Positions 57,341-64,000 of a DNA stretch of 64,000 nucleotides are shown here, in pieces. Position numbers and translations under genes: made by a program. The notes under the pieces are model-generated. The model saw only the letters and a list, made by a program, of their open reading frames with translations, did no database searches and was not told where the DNA came from. How positions within the stretch are numbered: position 1 is the stretch's first letter; each line of letters starts with the position of its first letter. Source of the stretch: Gnetum montanum. Taxonomy: Eukaryota; Streptophyta; Gnetopsida; Gnetales; Gnetaceae. The DNA is taken from the NCBI GenBank assembly GCA_015680685.1, contig MNCI01035040.1, positions 230,381 through 294,380 of the forward strand. The letters are read 5' to 3'.

Positions 57341-60124
57341 ATGGCCCCAAAGCGTGGACAACAAGAAGGTCCCTCTCAAGGTGTGGCCAAGCGACCTAGG
57401 AGAGGTGAAAGATAATGTGCAGAGTAGGAGGAGCAATCATTCAGTATCCATCAAGAAGCCCCTACCACTGTACAATCAAGGTAGGCAGAAGGAGGAGCTA
57501 CTGTAGTGCCTAAACAGGGACAACACCTCATGTTGCCCCCGGAGTGTGTTCAGGCCATCCGTGAAAGGTCCACATCAGCTGCAGTGATTATGGAATTAAA
57601 CTTTGGACCCTTCACAGAATTCGCTCTTGAGGTCATTAGGGACCACCTCAAAGGGTCTCCATTATGGTCTATCCTCTTTGAAAGTGGTGCTTGGTACTTA
57701 GGAGAAACGTACCAATTTTGGCACAATAAAGAAGAAGGCACCACAGTTGACATTTGTGGTGTTTCTATTGATTTTTCCATCAAAGCCATTTCAGAAGTGT
57801 TAAACCTTCCAAACATAGGGCCAAAGGTTGCTCATCTGTCTACTTTCTCTAATGTTGGTGCACGAAGGGTTTGGTTAGACAGGGTGTACGGTAAGAAAGA
57901 TAAGACCTATGGAGAGTTGACATTGGAAGAGAAGATATACTTTAAAATTGGAACTTTTCACATCTTTCCCACAAAAGGATTAAATAGAATTTCAACATAT
58001 GTAGTAAGAGGAAGTGTGATATTGATGGGAAAGGTTAATGCTAACTTGCCTCAACTATATCTCATGGAGATCTTAAGGTAGTTTGAAGAATGGAAGACAG
58101 GGAAGTTTGCATTGCCCTTCCCTTGTCTCATCAAGAAGCTATACAAGTGTGCTGGTATTTAGGGATACACCAATGACATCCTTAGAAGAGCCCAAAATGC
58201 TTCGTACACCAAACTGCTGAAGCCACTAGCTGTAAGGAAAAGTGCTGGTGAGATGCTGGAGCTAAAACAAGAGTAAGAATAGATGGTGGGGCCCATTGCA
58301 ACTCAACTTGCAGGGCCTAGCCAACTTCCAAGCATAGGACCTAGTCAAAAACAAGAAGTAGGGCCCAGCACGAGCTAGTGAGATCAACCACCACCACCAC
58401 CGCAAGATTACCAACCATCAATGAGCCATCTGAGGGCCATTGCTAAGACGGTCAGTTGGGGAAGTCATGATGATGTAAATCTCTTCTGTGTCATCGATGA
58501 TACCATATGATCCACTGTCTCTATAGATCGTGCACAGGGCAACGTGTCCATTCAGACAGGAGGAGGGGAGACTCATTGGTCACAATAGATTTCAAGGAAC
58601 ACTACATCCTTTTAGGTGCAATTGGAGACTGTTGAAGGGGCCACAGTAGTGGTCATGCAGCACTAGGATGTAGTGAGAGCTGTAGAGGTGGTCACAGACC
58701 ACATTAAAGAATCTTTTAACATCCTTGTTGTGCCATCGGTAGATTTCATAGGAGCACGGGATGTTAAAACTCTGGCCGGTTCCTCAATGACTCCTGCGGA
58801 GCATGAGGATGTGCTTGATTGATTGCTACAAATAGGACATGTGATGATGTCTTTGTTTGACATCCCACAGAATGTTATGGCAGCACAATTAGACCTCATC
58901 TCCACTAATGGGAAGCTGTTCATGACAAAGATAAGGGCTGAGCATGCAAAAGCGAAATTGGCAAGACTACAAGAAAGGCTCGTAACCCTGCAAGTCACAT
59001 AGTGGGATTCCTCTCAACTTGTTCCCACAGACTAGCTGGACACCTTCAGGATAGAGTAACTTAACAAATTATTGGTGGATAATAAAAGAGTGGCAGAGGA
59101 AAAAGAGAAGGCCGACTAGGATGTCTCCAAGGCACAAGCACAAATCTACACACATGCTAAGGAACTCAAGGCCTTACAAGAAGAGAATAAACAGCTTGTT
59201 GTCGACAATCTTCAGTTGACCTTTGTGGAGAAACAAAAGATTGTTCTCGAACAAAATTTTTAGCGGCTACAAGAACAGTTGATCAGGGTCAACTAGGACA
59301 TGAACCGTTTAGTTAGAGAAAATTGAACCCTCTCAATGGAGGAGGTACGTGCCATTCATCAAAAGAAAACCATTGAAATAAGTGCGTGGAAAAATGAGGC
59401 CAAGCGGCACGAAAAATTAAAGGAGCATTTGTGAGACCAGGTGGGAATGTACAAGCAAGTTATCGAAAAAGAGATCCATATGGCCAAGGCCCACATCAAC
59501 ACTTTCAGTGCTCAACACACTGATTGGTGGGCCATATTGGATACATATGCATTTGTCCACCAGGCGGAACTTAAAGGCTGGGACCTGCAGATTCAGGATC
59601 TCATAGAGTACATGGAGTTGGCAAATCTGCGGTATGCCAATCTAGCCATGTTGATAGCAGGGCGCCCGAGGACAGAGCTCGAGAGGCAAGTAGCTACCAC
59701 CTACGCCACGTATGAAGCAGAATTTGCAGAACACAAGAAAACATTGTAGAAGTTGGAAGTCACAAATTATGAATTGGAGATGGTTAAAGTAAGCTACCAA
59801 GGACAAAAAGATGTCACAATGGACTTGGCTCAATGGCTTATAGATTTTCAGGAGTACAGGGACAAAGCCAGAGCTTATGAGGAGGAACAATGATTGTTTA
59901 CGGCTTGGTATATCAAGGAAAATAAGATGTTCCCACAACAACCGTGTCCATGGGAGGTGCTGACCCCATCAAGCATTGGAGCATTATCATGGATGGCACA
60001 GGATCCCTGAAAAGAAGAGGAGAAGCTCCAGGCACTACTTCAATGTCATCAAATCCCAAAACCTAGAGCACAAGAAAAGGGGAAGTAACCCATGGAGGAG
60101 CCACCGCCACTTGGAACCACATGA
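57341..60124 (+). pseudogene. Extra gene of element G: plant transposon-protein domain plus coiled coil
   Basis: ATG 57341 and TGA 60122-60124 are in one frame: 927 codons with no net frameshift, broken only by roughly two dozen TAG, TGA or TAA codons. N-terminus basic (APKRGQQ, AKRPRRGER), possibly a nuclear signal. Residues about 85-290: FTEFALEVIRDHLKGSPLWS, WYLGETYQFW, TTVDICGVSIDFSIKAISEV, LPFPCLIKKLYKCAGI. This fits the 'putative plant transposon protein' domain (Transposase_32 type), where G-V-x-V-x-F-S and L-P-F-P-x-L-I-x-x-L-C are typical. Then a Pro/Gln linker and from about residue 520 to 880 a long coiled coil (KALQEENKQLVVDNLQLTF, LQEQLIRVN, NEAKRHEKLKEHL). The function is unknown; such genes occur in large plant gypsy elements. 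The open stretch 57506-58081 is 191 codons. Confidence 0.7.
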
Positions 60125-60325
60125 GCCAAATAAAGTTTATAATTTTGCAACTTTGCAATGTTGTAATGCTGTAATTTGTAATTATGTGTTGTGTCCCAAT
60201 TTTGTCCTATTGAGTTCTCCACTGCAGTATGAATAAATCATCAATCAGCCAATAATCCCATACCTATCCACTGTGTAATAAATGGATCTTATTCTCATTT
60301 TTGACTCCAGGACGAGTTGTCATTC
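60125..60325 (+). other. Element G 3' noncoding end
   Basis: 200 bp between the extra gene and the polypurine tract. AT-rich, with a CAGTATGAATAAATCATCAA stretch. Confidence 0.5.
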
Positions 60326-60338
60326 AGTCGTGGGGTTA
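60326..60338 (+). promoter_or_regulatory. Element G polypurine tract
   Basis: AGTCGTGGGGTTA abuts the 3' LTR at 60339. Confidence 0.75.
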
Positions 60339-60719
60339 TGATGAATTGTAATTCATCAGGCTATGATATCGGACCCCCATTATCGAAGCCTCAATATCAG
60401 GTACATGATATCATAGCCAGGTCGCGATATCGGATACGCGATATCATGACTCCTGTGTGGACCTATAAATACACATGTAGGTGCATGGGAAGGGAGTTAG
60501 TTTTTTAGCAATCTTTGGTCAGTTTTAGGAGTTAGTATAGTTAGAGTCTTTTTGTTATTTTTTCCTCTCAACCCTTTCTCCTAGTGCATGCCTGTAGTGT
60601 GATGTTTGTAATTATAGGGCATCCTTTATTCAAGTGTGACGTACTTGGACATGCACATGATCGGAAATAAAGATTGAGATTACTTCATCATTGCAACATC
60701 CACTTAGTTTAATTATTTT
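60339..60719 (+). repeat. Element G 3' LTR, truncated
   Basis: Matches 52360-52740 and then stops at TTTAATTATTTT. Opens with TGATGAATT and AATTCATCA, perfect 9-base arms around GT. Octamers start at 60364, 60378, 60392, 60406, 60425 and 60439 (spacing 14, 14, 14, 19, 14). TATAAATA is at 60464, 21.5 bp from the last centre. Confidence 0.88.
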
Positions 60720-61105
60720 GATAATCAAGTTAAGACAAAAAGGGAAAGCTTGAGCTCCGTTCATGTAATTTTGATGTAACTTTGATTTGGGTTCAAGAGT
60801 GAAAGGAATGCTTTGAATCCCTCTCAAAAATCTTCCATGTAACCCTATTTCATTGTAGTCCAAAGGCATCCTCATGCCAAATTATTTCTAGCCTGGCTTA
60901 TGATGTAAAATGTAATTCATATCATAAATCACAAAATATGTTGTGAATTATGTTGACCAATGTAAATAAAAAGTACACTAGAAATTATGCAAGTCAAAGT
61001 AAACTAAATTCATGCTGCCTGTCATGATAAGCTAGCATAAAAACATGAAATACATTGCAAGCTAGTCATTGTAAACCATAAAAAATACTACATCATATTT
61101 GTCAG
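60720..61105. other. Unassigned spacer
   Basis: 386 bp between the truncated G LTR and the H LTR. Not part of either; no gene recognised. Confidence 0.5.
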
Positions 61106-61497
61106 TGATGAGTGGTGAAGTATCCAACATCCAATCATACGAGATATGAGTGTTCATGCACAATCCCAGTTAAACTTCATAGACAAGGAAATGTGATTAT
61201 ACCAGTAATTATCTAGCATTCATGATTCTTATCTTCCCACATGAGTTAGTAAAATTAATGTGTATGGTTTAACTCACAGTGAGGTATATGATATTGATGT
61301 TGCATTGGCCATTGTCATCCTAATAAACATGAAGTGAAGGTAAAAGTTTCTAAATCTAAGTAATAGTAAAAAAAATCTAAAATAGCCTTTGCAATGAGTA
61401 GCTAATCTTGATCTTTCAGTCACATCTTGGACTTCATGTAACTAATACTAGGATTACCAAGTACTACACTACTGGGTGTACCAAGTGATAGTACTAC

Positions 61498-61616
61498 AAA
61501 GTTACCAAGTAGTTACACTTACATGCTCAAGATTAGTTGTACTTATTTCGCTTAATNAAAGTTACCAAGTAGTTACACTTACATGCTCAAGATTAGTTGT
61601 ACTTATTTCGCTTAAT
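61498..61616. other. Suspected assembly duplication around an N
   Basis: A 59-bp stretch (AAAGTTACCAAGTAG...CGCTTAAT) occurs at 61498-61556 and again, identically, at 61558-61616, with one N between. The other related LTRs have one copy of the corresponding region. Confidence 0.85.
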
Positions 61617-61915
61617 GACATTATAACTAGATTGCAAGTAATCGTAAACATTAACTATGAAAATAGTAAAACAGTAAACTAATTAAAAATAGACATAAAA
61701 CTAAGTGTTGCTGCAATGATGGAAAGTAATCTCGATCTTTATTTTTGGTCATGCAATGTGTCCAAGTACATCACACTCAAATAAATACTCTGTTCAATCA
61801 CTTAACATCACACTGCGGGCACACATTAATAAGTACTAAATTCAAGAAAACAAACTCAAAGGGTTCTATTACTAAGCTATCAATCTACTGCAGATCGATG
61901 CATCCAACTGTTGCT

Positions 61916-61994
61916 TGTATAGGTTGGCATGCATCCCTTGATATCATTTATATGATAACGTATGGTGAGATACGATAACATATCTAAGATATCT
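61916..61994 (-). promoter_or_regulatory. Element H LTR octamer array plus TATA box
   Basis: Read on minus: AGATATCT (61994-61987), TGTTATCG (61980-61973), CGTTATCA (61960-61953), TGATATCA (61946-61939). Spacing is 14, 20 and 14 bp. TATACA begins at 61921, 21.5 bp after the last centre. Octamers are more worn but positions match element A exactly. Confidence 0.7.
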
Positions 61995-62020
61995 TTGGTT
62001 CAAAATTTCTGGGTTTATCA

Positions 62021-62030
62021 TACCCCCATG
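62021..62030 (-). promoter_or_regulatory. Element H polypurine tract
   Basis: Minus strand CATGGGGGTA directly before the LTR start. Confidence 0.78.
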
Positions 62031-62199
62031 AATGACTGAAAACTCATCCTCAAGTTAAAAAAAAATGAGGATGGAGTTCCTTACAATACTGGAAAGTAGA
62101 TTTACATGACATTGACTTCTATATACATGACTCTCTAGTGCCATAGTCGAGTTTACAAAAATGAACACATGACATAACAATTTTGACAAATAATGAAAA

Positions 62200-64000
62200 A
62201 AAAAATTTGGCAAAGTTGATTGTAGCCTTATGTTGTTTTGGATGGAGGTGGATCTTCCATAGGTTTATTTCCCTTATTTTCAAGCTCTTGAATTGATATT
62301 TGTTCAAGGGTGCCTACAACTTCTCTTCTTCTGTTCTTAGATTGTGTATTGTCCATGCTAATGAACCAATGTTTGATGGATATGGCACATTCCATGGACA
62401 TGGTAGTTGCAGAAACATTTGATTGGCTTTAACATACCACACTGCAAACTATTGTCATTCTTCTTCAAAAGCTTTAGCCTTTTCTCTGAGCTCATGATAG
62501 TCTATTAATCTTTTGGCTAGATTCACTACTACATCCTTTTACCCCTAGTAGCTAACCTTAACTACTTCTAGTTTTGAGTTTGCTACTTGAAGTTTTTGTA
62601 GAGCATCTTTTCTATCTACAAACTCCTTCTCATATAAAGCATAAGTGGTTGTTACTTGTTGTTATAGTTAATTTCTAGGCCTGCCTATTATTAACATGGC
62701 CAAAGCATATCAGAGGTTTGCTAATGGCATGTATTCTTTTAAGTCTTCTATTTGTAGGTTTTTATTTTTCACTTCTGCTTGATAGACCTGGGTCATGCTA
62801 TCTAAGATGGGTTGCCAATCAAGATTTTGTGCTATAACCAAACTAATTTTGGCCTTTTCCATCTAGATCTCTTTCTCATTTATCTGTTTATACATGCCCA
62901 CTTGGTCTTGGAAGTGTTCTTTAAGCCTTGCATGTTTCTTGGCCTCATTTTGCCATGTGTTGATTTTGACAGCTGATTTTTGTCAAATGGCATGTACATC
63001 CTTCATAGAGAGTATTATGTTTTCTTTTGTGAGGTAGCTCATATCTTGGTTGACCCTCATCAGTTGCTCTCCCAAATGATGGATGCTTTCTTCTAGATTT
63101 TTTTTGTGCTTTTCTACTATGGTCAACCTCATGTTTTCTATAGCAATTTGTTTATTTTCTTCTTGTAAGGCAACAAGCTTTGGCATGGGCATATGATTGG
63201 GCTTTGACTACTAAAGCATTTCATACTGCCTTTTATTTCTCATTTGTTATATCTTTGTTGATCTTAAGGAGAAAATTGATCTACTCAATTCTGAATTGTG
63301 TTATCTAGTTTGGTGTTATGAATTGATTTAGATCTATCCTTTCTAATTGCAGGGCTACAAGATCTTCTTGTAATATGTGAATATCATTCTCAACATGTTC
63401 TGCCCTAGTTTTGGCCATGATTAATTTTCCTTTGGTGGCTATTAATTTAGACTATTTTGTAGTGATATCACTAGGAATATCAAATAGATTGATCATAACT
63501 TGTCCTATCTGCAATAGTCTATCCAACACTTCTTCATGTTCTGCAGGAGTCATAGAGGTACCAGCTATCATTTGAGTATCTTTGGCTCCAAAAATATTAG
63601 TTGGTGGCACAACATGTATATTAAAGGATTATTTAATGTGATTTGTGCTCACTTCTACCACTCCCACTACATCATGGTGCTACATGATCCCAATTGTGGC
63701 TCATTCTCCTGATTGAAGAATCACTTGGAATGATGCGGCATTCCTGAAAATCTATTGTTACCACTGGGCCTCTCCTCCTAACTACAGTGATATCTATCCA
63801 TTGGTAGAAATAGTTGGCCTAACTACATCATCAATAACTTTGAATAAATTGGCCTCTTCCCTACTTCCCTAATTGATGGTTTTTGCAATTTGTTGTAGAT
63901 GACTCATTGATAAGCTATAATCTTGTGGCAGCAGTGGTGGAACTTGTGGTTGCTGCTATTGCTATACTGTGGGTTGGGTAGTCTTCTTAATGTCTAGTTA
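62200..64000 (-). pseudogene. Extra gene of element H (coiled-coil part), partial
   Basis: Minus-strand homologue of the second half of G's extra gene. The open stretch 63192-62983 contains LVALQEENKQIAIENMRLTI and GEQLMRVNQDMSYLTKENI, matching LKALQEENKQLVVDNLQLTF and QEQLIRVN-stop-DMNRLVREN in G. Matches extend upstream (TPAEHEEVLDRLLQIGQVM beside TPAEHEDVLD-stop-LLQIGHVM) and downstream to a FEEE...QQFAVWYVKANQMF region like FTAWYIKENKMF. The transposon-protein domain lies beyond the window. Stops are scattered. Where G has TAG, H often keeps CAA or CAG. Confidence 0.75.

Larger units (their letters stand above)
52360..60719 (+). mobile_element. Element G: Athila-related element with gag and an extra gene, no pol
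   Basis: 5' LTR 52360-53254, tRNA-Asp-type primer site, gag 53410-54598, Pro/Ser-rich tail, noncoding region with three PPT-like sites, an internal promoter, a 927-codon extra frame, polypurine tract and a truncated 3' LTR (60339-60719). Gag is clearly related to that of A and C. No protease, RT, RNase H or integrase text occurs between gag and the extra gene. It lies in the 3' noncoding region of the Tat-like element. The 3' LTR loses about 500 bp, so no target duplication can be checked. Confidence 0.85.
61106..62020 (-). repeat. Element H 3' LTR
   Basis: On minus it starts TGATAAACCC and ends CTCATCA. The end shares GTGCATGAACACTCATA...TGATTGGATG...CTTCACCACTC with the other LTRs. Apparent length 915 bp includes a suspected 59-60-bp assembly duplication at 61498-61616. 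Confidence 0.85.
61106..64000 (-). mobile_element. Element H: 3' end of a G-related element on the minus strand
   Basis: Reading on minus: the extra gene runs from beyond the window end to about 62200, then a polypurine tract (62030-62021) and the 3' LTR (62020-61106). Its LTR and extra gene are homologous to those of G but diverged, so it is a separate insertion in opposite orientation. The 5' part lies outside the window. Confidence 0.85.

Overview
This is a repeat-dominated stretch of a land-plant nuclear genome (AT-rich, no intact host gene). Essentially all recognisable coding sequence is decayed Ty3/gypsy LTR retrotransposon. The two lineages present are Athila-like (tRNA-Asp primer site, characteristic RT text) and Tat-like (a second RNase H after the usual one). 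The many old, heavily mutated, nested copies suggest a large slow-turnover genome such as a gymnosperm; that is inference, and nothing here names the species.

Layout. 1-1.5 kb: a decayed Tat-like gag/protease piece. 1.9-3.75 kb: an intron-bearing pseudogene on the minus strand. 4.06-6.4 kb: a long repeat that recurs in the same orientation at 36.4-38.1 kb (candidate LTRs). 6.6-8.9 kb: a minus-strand LRR/NBS-LRR-like gene relic. 11.06-14.56 kb: Tat-like gag and protease, followed by a 2-kb array of about 200-bp units each carrying a palindromic hairpin; only the last 62 codons of the matching pol survive (35.5 kb). Into this element an Athila-like retrotransposon (element A, 18420-35330, target duplication TTTGG) inserted, and into the 3' LTR of A a related element C inserted (28124-35259, target duplication GAATT). 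C has lost RT, RNase H and integrase through one clean deletion. 38.2-39.7 kb: an unrecognised decayed minus-strand gene. 40.1-48.4 kb: a degenerate array of short ACGCT-containing repeats, split by a minus-strand LTR element without recognisable genes (element E, 40863-47027, LTRs of 583 bp each, tRNA-Met-type primer site). 48.7-51.7 kb: a Tat-like pol with two RNase H domains. 52.36-60.72 kb: element G, Athila-related, with gag but no protease or pol, carrying instead a 927-codon extra reading frame (plant 'transposon protein' domain plus coiled coil) behind its own internal promoter. 61.1-64.0 kb: the 3' end of a related element H on the opposite strand with the same extra gene.

How the parts relate. 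A could once have supplied enzymes; C and G/H look like non-autonomous relatives that kept LTRs, primer site, gag and 3' noncoding signals. The most striking shared feature is the promoter. All seven A/C/G/H LTR copies carry an ordered array of palindromic octamers (CGATATCG and its CpG-decay variants) at 14-bp steps with one 19-20-bp step, the last octamer centred exactly 21.5 bp before the first T of the TATA box. A variant of this array also sits inside G upstream of the extra gene. Nearly all breaks in the reading frames are C-to-T type nonsense changes, as expected of long-methylated, silenced DNA.
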